Below, in pieces: positions 12,458-22,700 of a DNA stretch of 64,000 nt. Within the stretch, counting starts at the first letter, position 1. Each line of letters begins with the position of its first letter. Location: positions 360,967-424,966 of the forward strand of contig NMRA01000217.1 in the NCBI GenBank assembly GCA_002633005.1. The letters run 5' to 3'. The stretch is from Phoronis australis (Eukaryota > Phoronida > Phoronidae). Under the pieces are notes generated by a model, which saw only the letters and a program-made list of their open reading frames with translations, made no database searches and was not told the origin of the DNA. The position numbers and the translations under genes were made by a program.

Positions 12458-15400
12458 TGCGGGTGTTAGGCTTTAGGCATCTACATGCACATGTTTGGTT
12501 TGTTTTGATTTTTGTGCTTCTTCATAATCCCAGTTCACTGCAGTCAGGCAGGTATACTGTTCTGAATGTTTCCAAATTAATAGGGTTACAGCAGAAACTG
12601 CATCTCAGTTGAAGAGTCTCCTTTCTTATTCTTACCCATGTTATTGGCACAGTAACATAAAAGTTTAATGTGCTTGTACTGCTTTCAGTTGTTGAGGGGT
12701 ACCTATTGTTACATAGTGGTGGGCGAACCAATGATTTATGGACCAGTGATTTTAGGACAAGGGGCTGAGAACATGTCCACCTTGGGTTAGTGGACTAACT
12801 TGGTGACAAATTCCTTACAGGATGGGGGTAGATGACGCTGTTTCTTCAAGGTTAACAATGTCACTGTTGAGTTTTAGTTGTAATTATTATTTAATTTCAC
12901 GTTAATTGTGATCGTTTTGTTTCTTGGGATTTTTGTGTGCCATTGTCTGACACTAGGTGGAGTTGCAAAATGTTATTCAAGTGCCATGACTTAAAACTTT
13001 TATCAATGAGAGGACATAGAAATGGTTTTGGAAAAATGTGGATATCTTGTCAGAACTCTGTATTTTAGTTATTACGGTCGAGTGTTTTTCTGGAATAAGA
13101 ATCTTAGGGTGACAATAATTTAGTTATTGACTTTCTCCTCCATTTATTTTCCGTGATTGTTTTTTTGTTGAACTTGAGTTTAATTCCATAGTCCTGTCTA
13201 CTGTTGCAGCTGGTGGCAACTGTCTTTCATGTTATGTTCAGTAAAAATACAGATCCTTGTTTATCTTGGAAATGTATTTTTCCATGTAAAATTCATGTGT
13301 GCACCCAGCCTAAAATATAGGAGGGCTCGAATTTTTTGATATGCGGACATTTTGCTGAAAGAAATCAGCGACGACTAAAAAAAAACGGAGCCACTAGGTT
13401 CAGGCCGACTTCCCCTGGATTTTGTGGACTTTTGTCTTGTTTACTCGGACTTTTTGTTTCACTGAGACGGACCTTTTTGCCCAATTCGCCAATTGGGGGC
13501 TCATTTGAACCTCTCGTGTCTCCCCCCCGGGTGCTCCCATGAAATTGTGTTTCCTTAGCATGTATTTACTTTCCTTGTAACAATAGAAAGTGATGTGAAC
13601 GGCTAAGCAAAAGGACTGTATCTTGACTTTACATTCTTGTTTTATAAACAAAAACAATACTCACGGCTTATTGAACACGGTCTTTGTCAGTCATTCATGT
13701 TTGCTCAGAAGTGAATACGCTTTCCATTGTCTCATGGAAAGAACATGCGTGACAAGGGAACAGCAATTTACATTAAAAATGTCTGTCCAAAGTAGAGGAT
13801 AATGTATTTCTACTTAAGATGACGTCAAGAAAGATTGCTTTCCTCTTTAAGTGTCTGCTTACATGTCTGCAGGAGTTAGACTTGGTAGTAGTTTTGAAGC
13901 CATCGCTAAGCTGCAATATTAAAATTGTAGCTTTATAGACTAATTTTGTTTGGATGTTCTTGTACTGTTACTGGCTTTGTTTTATCTTGCAATGTTTACT
14001 AAAATCTCTATTCTATGAATTTTTAGGTTTAAAATTACTTTACAATGGCTGTCTTTTTATAGTAAATGATGTGATTAGTGAATGATTAAACAGAATGTGA
14101 AAAAATCGTTTCTATACAACCTGCATGCGTTCATGTTTGCCTGGTTTTTGTATTTACTTTTGTCTCATGGGTCCTGTTCTAACAAAGACTATGTCCATTA
14201 TCCATAATTAAGAGGGTTGTAGGCAGGGCATTAATGCCAGATGCATTGGAAGATCCAAAATGTTGCATCTGACAAAAAAAATTAAAGAACAAAATGTTTT
14301 TAAAGGACCGCCTTTTTAGTTTATAAATTGAAATAAAAGTTAGACCATTTTAGCTGAGGTCGATGGAGGACATTTGGCCAATTTGACCACGATCTCTGGG
14401 GGACACAGTGTCTTATTATCAAAATAAGCTTTTCCCATTCTATAGCTTTAGAAAGTAAAATGCACCCTATGGTGACGGTATGTCCAAGTTAATGTAAACA
14501 CAGTATGAAAAGTGTTACCGACTTTTCTGTGCCCGTACCATTGGTCGGTTTAACCCAAGTGTGTGCCACTAATGAAATATAGCATGGAAGATGTCCCTCC
14601 ACTACGGTTTAACGGGTGCACCGGGTGGACACCATAGCTAGTTCTAATGACGTAATATCCGATTTGGGTGAGTATCACGGTAACTCGAAACTAAGTGCAC
14701 GTGAAGGTCTTCTAGGGGAGAAAATCACAGAAACTTTTCTTTTAAGATGACGTAAGCTGCAAGAAATACGATCAATGCCTTTGAATAAGTGCTAAACGAT
14801 TGCTTTGTGGTTTCCTCGACCTATTAGACATGTGATGTACTTGGACACTTCGTGTATACATTGTAAGTATGGAATTTATAGAGAGACAAAGTGAAAATTT
14901 CCTCTGGGGCATGACTACCGTATGAAAGGGAGCTCCTTAATCAGAAAGACTATAATCATTAAAAACCGGAAAAGAATGACTGGTCAATCCATCATCGGGT
15001 GGAGGTGACCTTACTGTATCGGAAAATGTTAACGATTTCACAAAAAACGCAGAATTGATTCTATCGTTGGGGCCCCGCCTAGCTCTTGAGTACTAACAAA
15101 AACAAGAAATGGTGGTTATGGATTAACGACTCTGAAAGAAATGACAATTTCAAAAACAATATGTGAGTGGCAATTGACATCATCAGCAGAGGGTCCCATT
15201 CCGTCAACTTTACCAGTTTCTATCGGTACTATTTTAACAAAAACTGTGAAATAGCCAAAGATGACTCCATTATCCATAGATGAACACAGCTTTGCAATCC
15301 TTAATAACCGTCATCTTGAATTTAAATATTTGAATCGAATTGCTTTAGAAAATACGTTCATAACAAGTTTTCCAGACTTTTTCTAAGTATGTAAGTTTAA

Positions 15401-15999
15401 GTGAACTTCACAGCATGATTATCGATCTGTATTGCACAAAACTGGGGATCCCGTAGCAAAAATATGTCCTGATTAGGTCCTAGAACTGGTAGAGAGAGAG
15501 ATCCAAACTTAGTTGTTTTTTTCAATCGTATGAAAACATACATTGCTAAATGGCTGGATGGCCAGTAAAGGCACGGACCGTTAATAGCTGACCACCGAGT
15601 AAAAAAATAAATAGATAATAACAAGACTAACAATATGGATGATAACAGAAAAAAGTACATGTACTATGAAATAAAATAGAATGAATGTTTAATTAAAATA
15701 AATATATTTTACAAAGATTTGCACATAGAGACTATAGATATAAGGGAAACAGCACGGTTAGAAAAGCACATGGCTAAGAAGTAAGGTTATCACGGTTACT
15801 TCAATTAGAACATGTGTAACAAATGAATGTAGAACGTTACACTGAGAGCCGTAAGTGCTTAATTTGTAATTTTTTAAATAGATGGAGAACACATGTAAGC
15901 TATGGGTGTCGATGTTGTCTATTGCATATCTCGGGAGGAAACATTTTTTTTTAAATTTAGTATTTTTAAAAACATTCATGAATTTTCATAACTTTTTCT
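12458..15999. other. Intergenic, no gene recognised
   Basis: Beyond the repeat copy at 13400-13560, I see no exon series or recognisable protein. Open frames are short and lack motifs, and base composition is AT-rich throughout. Confidence 0.5.
13400..13560 (+). repeat. Dispersed repeat family B, copy 1
   Basis: Matches 17340-17500 in the same orientation. Shared blocks are GTGGACTTTTGTCTTG-like, ACTTTTTGTTTC, CTGAGACGGACCTTTTTG, a TTCGCCAATTGGGGG-like block, and a C-rich stretch before CTCATGAAA or CCCATGAAA. The minus strand of both copies reads a similar lysine-rich peptide (KQKVR core), so a decayed mobile-element coding segment is possible. Confidence 0.75.
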
Positions 16000-16650
16000 G
16001 TTAGTTTTAAGGTGGGTTGTTGTCTGCATATTCTGGGAAGATGTCTTGGTGACTAATGGAATTGGAAAAAAATGTTATCGTAGTGAAAATGTTTATTTAC
16101 CAAATCTAAAAGAATTGTTTTAAGTCAAGTGATTATAATTTTTGTTAGGATTTTGAGACACATCCTGATGTAAGAATGATTCTAAGTCAATCGAAGCCAA
16201 ATCAGTTTTAAAATTGGCATGAGCTTTTTTGACTGACTTTATCTGAATATATTTATGTTTGTAAGGATTACTTTTGTAATTAGTATTGAGAGACAAAAAT
16301 ACGGTGAAATGGTCCAGTAAATTACTTAATAGTATACCGGCGTCGGACATGTTCGTGATTGGAGAGAATTTTGTATAACTTTGATCAATGAGACTACACG
16401 TATTGTTGGTGAGACGGGTTATCTAAGAAGAAGAGACAGTTTTTACATGCGGTCAAAAAAAGCAAGTTTTGTGTTACTGAAAATTTGTAGTAATAAATTG
16501 ACATTGAAGTCACCAGCTATCAAAAAGTCACCCAATTTAGAAATAAACTTTGAAATTGTTGAAATAAAGTCAAACCTGAAGTCATCAAAGTGTCAGTATT
16601 CGACGGGGGTCTATAGATGTTAAATATGGTCAGCTACTAGTGGTCAAGTT
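16000..16650 (-). pseudogene. Decayed LINE retrotransposon, apurinic-type endonuclease region
   Basis: Read on the minus strand, broken frames give in order IYRPPSNTDT, AGDFNVNLL, an SLI segment, SDAGILLSNLLDHFTVFLSL and LKTILLDLVNKHF. This is the order seen in the exonuclease/endonuclease domain of CR1/L2/Jockey-like LINEs: YRPP, GDFN, SLID, SDH, then the linker. Stops and frameshifts separate the pieces. The longest intact piece is 16120-16350. No reverse-transcriptase domain follows towards 15,400, so the copy is truncated. LINE origin is fairly secure; the clade is not. Confidence 0.7.
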
Positions 16651-17339
16651 CGCGTCCCACGTCGGTCTTGCTTTAACTGTTCTTTCTTGATAAAATCTTT
16701 CTTATATTTGTTGAGTTCTTTGTGAAAATAAAGTTTCATCGCAGTTTGAGTATGAAGTTTTACTGCAAGTAGTTAGGTTCCTCTTTGGCGCTCGTCAAGT
16801 AGGCTAGTTGTACATTTTATTTTTTACGGTCTATCCTTTTCAATTGGAATAAGAAGACCCTGTATGATCCGAGTTTATTTTGTGGCTTGTATTTGTTGAA
16901 CCCGACGGGCTTTTGCAGGGAAAGAATGTTTTAAACAACTTTGGGCCACGGTGTTGAGTATTTAGTGTCTGGCGTGTTTGAGGGTTGATTTCAGGCCCGT
17001 AGCCAGCATTGCACGGTGAGAGGTTCGAATTTCTAAAGTGGTGGACCTCTGGATCATATTTCGCCATTGTTTCTGCGCCGTTAGGCAGCTATACCCTGCA
17101 GAAGGGAAATCCGTGTACACGAAGATGACTCTTTGGTGGGCCATTTTCCTGAGATAAGACGGAGTTCGTAGGCGTAATCCAGGAAATGATGATGCCATGG
17201 CGGTTACTCGCAAAAAACGGGACCCAAGTTCGGATGCATTGTGGTCCACAATTAAGTTCTCTTGTTACCCTCTGCCAAACTTTCGAACCATGCGTACTCT
17301 TAACAATATCCGAAGATGTGGACCTTTTACCGAACGGGG

Positions 17340-17500
17340 TACCGCGTCCACATCTGCGAATTGTGCGTTTGCGCCTGTTTGGTGGACTTTTCGTCTCGTT
17401 TTGTCGAACTTTTTGTTTCTCTGAGGCGGACCTTTTTGTCCACTTCGCCAAATGGGGGGGGGGTCGTTCCAGCCCCCCTGTGCGCTCATGAAATGGTAAC
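17340..17500 (+). repeat. Dispersed repeat family B, copy 2
   Basis: Counterpart of 13400-13560. It contains TTTTTGTTTCTCTGAGGCGG, CTTTTTGTCCACTTCGCC, a run of nine or ten G and CGCTCATGAAATGG. The overlapping 150-codon minus-strand frame (17089-17541) is partly this repeat and has no recognisable domain. Confidence 0.75.
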
Positions 17501-18241
17501 AGCCCACTCAGTACTCTAAAGGCATTACTCCGAAGGTTCACTACTTTGAAGGTTCACTACCCCAATAATGGTATGAAATTGCGGACTGAAGTGTAATTTT
17601 TATACTTTCACACGAAAAATACGCATTTCCGCTTAGAAGCAGTGGCGTAGTACCCAGTAGTAATGCGGATACTGAGAACAACGCCGGGTATTAATAAACG
17701 TTAACTGTTTGGGGTTTCTTGGCTATGCGCCAGTGCGGGGCTCCAAAAGCCAAGGCCTGAAATGAAATACCTTCGTGCCCCTGATGTTGTCCTTAATTGT
17801 TTTAAAAATGAGTAGTTTTACATTCAAGAATTACGATCTGAATGATTGGAACTGAGCTCATTTGCTAAAAAAAGCAATCAATAATTTAACCACTATTAAT
17901 TTTTGTTATCCCTTTAAATAGTTACTAAATGAACACAAATAGAATAAACTGTCGAACTCAGTTGTGAGCATGGTTTGCAATAGTGAACCTTGGGAGTAGT
18001 GTTACGTAATTGTGGGAATCTCTTTCATCAAGTTTGTTGACCATATGAAGCCTGCAATGCTTTGCATCATTTTCAATAATTTACAAGAGAAGACGTTTCT
18101 TCCTTGACAATATTTAGTAGGTCTAATCATATTTTTATCGAATAATGTGAACATGCTCGTCGGAAGGATTTTATCAGCTTGTGCAAGAAAACAGTAGCGA
18201 AATGTCTGTTTTTTAAGAAACGGACTGCCTATTAAGTTACG

Positions 18242-19160
18242 TGTGCTAAAGGATTAGCAGTTGTTATAATGGACAAGCAGAAATATATTGACGAGGCTCT
18301 CCGACAACTTAATGACACAGCATACTACAAACTTTTAGGTAATAACCCCAACACAAAACATATCAGCCTTATAACTAAAACTATTTTGAATGCTTTCCAT
18401 TTAGGTCACATTGACAAAGACACCAAAAACTACCTCATTCCTAATGCTCAACCTAGACGCTTTTATCTCCTTCCAAAAGTCCACAAAGAAGGTAATCCTG
18501 GGCGCCCAATTATAGTCAGCAACAACTGCCCTATGGAAAAAATTTCTCAGTTTGCCGACTACCTTCTTCAGCAATTTGTCCCCACCCCGGCTTCCTTCAT
18601 ATGTTAAAGAGGCGAACCATTTTCTTAATATAATTAAAAACATCAGTGATTTACCTAAAAATGCCCTTCTCGTAACTCTTGATGCTAAAAGCTTATACAC
18701 TAATATTCCTCAACATGAAGGCATAGAAGCCTGTACCAAGTTTCTGAGTCAACGTAATAACCCTAATGTACCTACATCTCATATTCGCTCTCTTCTTGAA
18801 CATGTACTTACCATGAATCATTTTACCTTTAATAATAATCACTATCTCCAAATATTAGGCACAGCTATGGGAACTAGGGTTGCTTCTACTTTTGCCAACC
18901 TTTTTATGGGAAATCTTGAAAACAGATTCATCAAATCCTGCTCTGAAAAACCCCTTCTCTGGCTAAGATACATTGATGACATTTTTATGATATGGCCGAC
19001 CCATGGTCCACAAAAATTAGAAGTATTTTTAGAAAATATTAACAAATTTTACCCTACTATAAAGTTCACTCATGACATTTCTCAAAATAAAGTCTCATTT
19101 TTAGATGTAACTGTCACTCTTAATAATGATAAACTAGAAAATGACTTATTCTATATTTAA
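18242..19160 (+). mobile_element. Penelope-like element, broken reverse transcriptase
   Basis: Reverse transcriptase of a Penelope-like retroelement. The first part (18242 to about 18590) reads KGLAVVIMDKQKYIDEALRQ and RFYLLPKVHKEGNPGRPI. The second part (from about 18600) is in another frame and reads LPSYVKEANHFL, LVTLDAKSLYTNIPQHEGI, GTAMGTRVASTFANLFMG, the catalytic WLRYIDDIFMIW and YPTIKFTHDIS. A one-base-class indel near 18585-18600 breaks the gene, and TAA at 19158-19160 ends it right after the RT core. No GIY-YIG endonuclease domain is visible downstream, where the sequence becomes non-coding. The 5' part of a full element is also missing. It is a dead, truncated copy. Confidence 0.88.
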
Positions 19161-19635
19161 AAGAATGAAAACGCACACATCAGATGCATGTCAATCCACC
19201 AATACGCAACCAAAGCGTAGGGCCTACACTGGATGAACAACATATTCGACGATCACGTATTTCAATTCGAAAATTAAAAAAGCCTGCACATCACTATATA
19301 TGCTGGCAACTATACCGAAAAATCAAGTAATATCTTTTGCCGCTGCGCCGCACAAGTGTTCTTATTAATTGTTGATATGTTCCAGTCTCTAGTAGCTTTT
19401 GTGTGTAACCTGCCTGAGCAACAATGAGAATAGGATGAAATATACACGTACGACAACACAGAGGTCAACACCCAAAGAATGCAGTGAAATATGGGGAACG
19501 CAGTCATGGCCTAGACTGCTGCAACATGACTAGAGCATGCAGTCCGGTTAGCCACCCAGCTAGCTGTGTGAAGACTATATTTAGTACACAGCTTTGTACG
19601 AAGGCTGGCAGTCAGCGTCGTAATGTCAAAATTGG
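19161..19635. other. Spacer between the Penelope relic and RPL12
   Basis: Some further decayed Penelope sequence may persist to about 19,230, where HIRCMSIHQYATK is readable after the stop. I see nothing else recognisable before the RPL12 promoter region. Confidence 0.4.
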
Positions 19636-19675
19636 GTTTCCGGAAGATGTCGCTAGTGTGTTTCCTTTTTCATCG
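19636..19675 (+). promoter_or_regulatory. RPL12: Candidate RPL12 promoter: ETS/YY1-like site and TOP tract
   Basis: CCGGAAG (19640-19646, ETS-like) overlaps GAAGATGTCGC, close to a YY1 AAGATGGCG site. It is followed 18 bases on by the pyrimidine tract CCTTTTTC at 19664-19671. Ribosomal-protein genes commonly start transcription at such a terminal oligopyrimidine tract, which couples translation to growth signalling. The start site is inferred, roughly 115 bases before the ATG. Confidence 0.45.
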
Positions 19676-19783
19676 CCATTTTCAGGTGTTAGGTGCAACT
19701 ATTTTGGTCGTCCTGTTAAATCAGGTACATCCAACACCCAACACCTTTTAACGTGAGACGTTTAGTTAAAAAAGACTTTCACA

Positions 19784-22700
19784 ATGGGCCCCAAGTTTGA
19801 TCCAACTGCTATTACTATCGGTAAGTCCAATATTGTACCTTTAATATGCAAGGATATCGGCTAGGCCTCAAAAGCCCGGTCAGCTGGCGAATGAATGATT
19901 GAATCCGACGAGTAGCCGAACACAGAGCCAGGTCGCTCTCTTCTTTTAAATATTGTTATTTCCAGTACTCAAAAGGTCCCGTTTAACGTTGGGCACTGGT
20001 CGGATATAACGGTCCCTGATTTCATGTGATGGCTTGGATAGTGACCACTGGCATAGCTGGCATGTTGAGCAACACGTAGGCAAATACATGGCGATGGTAC
20101 ATCCCCATAAAAAGTTACGCATTTCAAAATACAGCAAATAAAATCTAATGAAACATGCATAAATGCACATGGAGTTATAATTAACACATACCATGACTCT
20201 GAATACAATAATAGTCAACATAACTTGAACATATCCATGAAAGCTGTCGGCGGTTCGCTTAAGTTTCTCTCGCCGGGTGCCATTTCAAGAAAGTTACGAG
20301 AAATCATGCCTGTTAATGAACAAAAATTCCAAGGGACACAAAACTCACAAATTCCACCTGATAATCTTCCCATGCTATTTTGCAGGTGTTACGCGCCAGG
20401 TCACTCGCTTTGCTCAGTCTCGCGCTAGCTTTAGCCTAACTCACGTGACTCGGTTGATATATTTTGTGGTTATCGCGACCAAAAAGTGGAGTTGGAATTC
20501 TTCTCCCAAGTCTGCTTAATTCTAGTAGAAATGCTTCATCGAAGATATGTGTAGGATATGTGTTAAGAGTTACTAATGCTTATTGCTTTAATTAAGGGAT
20601 TTGTCACTGAACCTTGTCCTTTGTTTGTGGCAGTTTTGTGTAGCATTTCTTCTCTACTTGCAGTTTACCTGCGTGCTGTAGGCGGTGAAGTGGGTGCTAC
20701 TTCATCCCTTGCCCCCAAGATTGGTCCCCTTGGTCTGGTAAGTTATCAGAATAGGCCATGATTAATGTAGAACATTGTTTTATTAAAATTGTCTCTGAAA
20801 CCAGGCTTGAACAGCAGTGGGGATTATTTACATTCCAATCTAGCAACAAAGTTCGTGCTCCAAATTAGTCATCCAAAAGCAGTTTTTAGTTCTTGATTTT
20901 GACTGCCACCTTGTCCCACGTTACGGACTTTTAAAGGAAACACAGGTAATAGCCATGTATTTGCAACACTCTCCTGCTTTTTCAACAATGAAAGAATTTG
21001 TTCATCAACTTTAGGATGCAACGATTGTGATGTGCGGTTACGGGGGGGGGAGATGATTTCCAATAAATCGACCATCACCTCAATGCTGTGTGTTTTAGGG
21101 AGCATAGATACATGTAAGCACCAAAAATTCCTTGAACTCTTGCCGGTGAGGTACACAAACTCAACTTGAGCAGGTTCATGTTTTGGTGCTCAAAGGGTGT
21201 TTTAAATATATAGAAGGGTCTGGTGGCTAATGTAATTACGTGGTGCCCAAGTCGTAGTGTAGTTTGTTGTTTTTCCATTACTAGGCATATATTCGGTCAT
21301 TATTTCAAGTGCGACTACAGTTTTTGTTGAATTCCTGAAACATGCGATTTAATTCATTGATGCATGCAATTCATTGACGTATGCGTGTAACTGAATTGAG
21401 TAGCGATTACGGTGTGTAGATTAAATCTGTTTATTGCACTCTCCCATAGTCCCCCAAGAAGGTGGGTGATGACATTGCCAAGGCAACGCAAGACTGGAAG
21501 GGCCTCAAAATCACGGTGCAGCTGACCATTCAGAACCGTCAGGCCAAGGTTACCGTGGTGCCCACAGCCTCGTCCCTGATCATCCGCGCTCTCAAGGAGC
21601 CGCCACGTGATCGCAAAAAAGTGAAGCATGTCAAACACAGCGGCAATGTGGCCTTCGATGAGATCGTCAACATTGCGCGCACCATGAGGGAGCGTAGTAT
21701 GGCTAAAGAGCTGAGCGGTACCGTTAAAGAGATTCTCGGTAAGTTTTGTCGGGTCTCTTTTTATTATGCGCCCACACATATATATGTGGGCGCATTAGGC
21801 TGGCATCCCCGTCTGTCCGGCATCCGCTGCTATATCTCCAAAACCCTTGGATTTATGCCCATGAAATTTTGTAGATGTGTTTCATGAATTTGATGGCATG
21901 AGCGAATTTTCGGACAGTTGCGACTACTGGTGTGCCCCTTACTGGCAATATTAGGTTTATGCACCCAAATATTTACATATGTGCATATTGCCGTCACCTC
22001 TGTCTGTGCGAGTGTCCGCAGCTCTAGCTCCTAAACCTGTCACAGAATCTTGATGAGATTTGGCAGCTGGCAATGGATGACAACGAATTTCGGACTGATC
22101 CGACTACCGGTGTGCCCCCTAGGGGCAATTTTAGTTTTTGCGTTTACCTCTGTTTCATGAAACTTGGCTCGTAGGCATCTGTTAATAAGATGATGCTACC
22201 CTTCTGTGCTCGGATGGATTCAAGGTATTTTGCACCCGTGGTGGCTATTTTTACTGTTTTTCAGTCAGTTTATCGGCGTCTGCCCTTCTATCGAACAACC
22301 CGCTCTAAGGATGGTCATGAAAATTGGCACACATGTTCTTACTGTGAAGAGAGTGGCTAAGAATGATTTTCCGGCAACTTTGATTACTGTGGTGCCTCCT
22401 AATGGCCGTTTCGTTTTATTTTGGGCCTGTGGCAGTATCTTTATTAAACTTTGTAAGTATATTTGTTTGATGTTGAAAACGGACAACAAGGACTTTCAGA
22501 TGGATCTGACTACTAGTGTGCCCCCTAGTGGCAACTTTAATTTTAAGGTCCTCAACGGATTTTCATATAATTTGGCAGATAGGATTTATTAGTAAGATGA
22601 CGATTTGCTTCTGTTTTCGGATGGATTCAAGGTATTTTGGGCCACCTAGTGGCCATTTTTACTTTTTTGAGTCTGTTTTTTGGCATCCGCCCCTCTGTCA

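Noticed and set aside
17089-17541. 150-codon minus-strand open frame
   Set aside because: It overlaps repeat family B, has no known motif, and three other long frames overlap it on both strands; probably an open stretch by chance in a GC-richer repeat.
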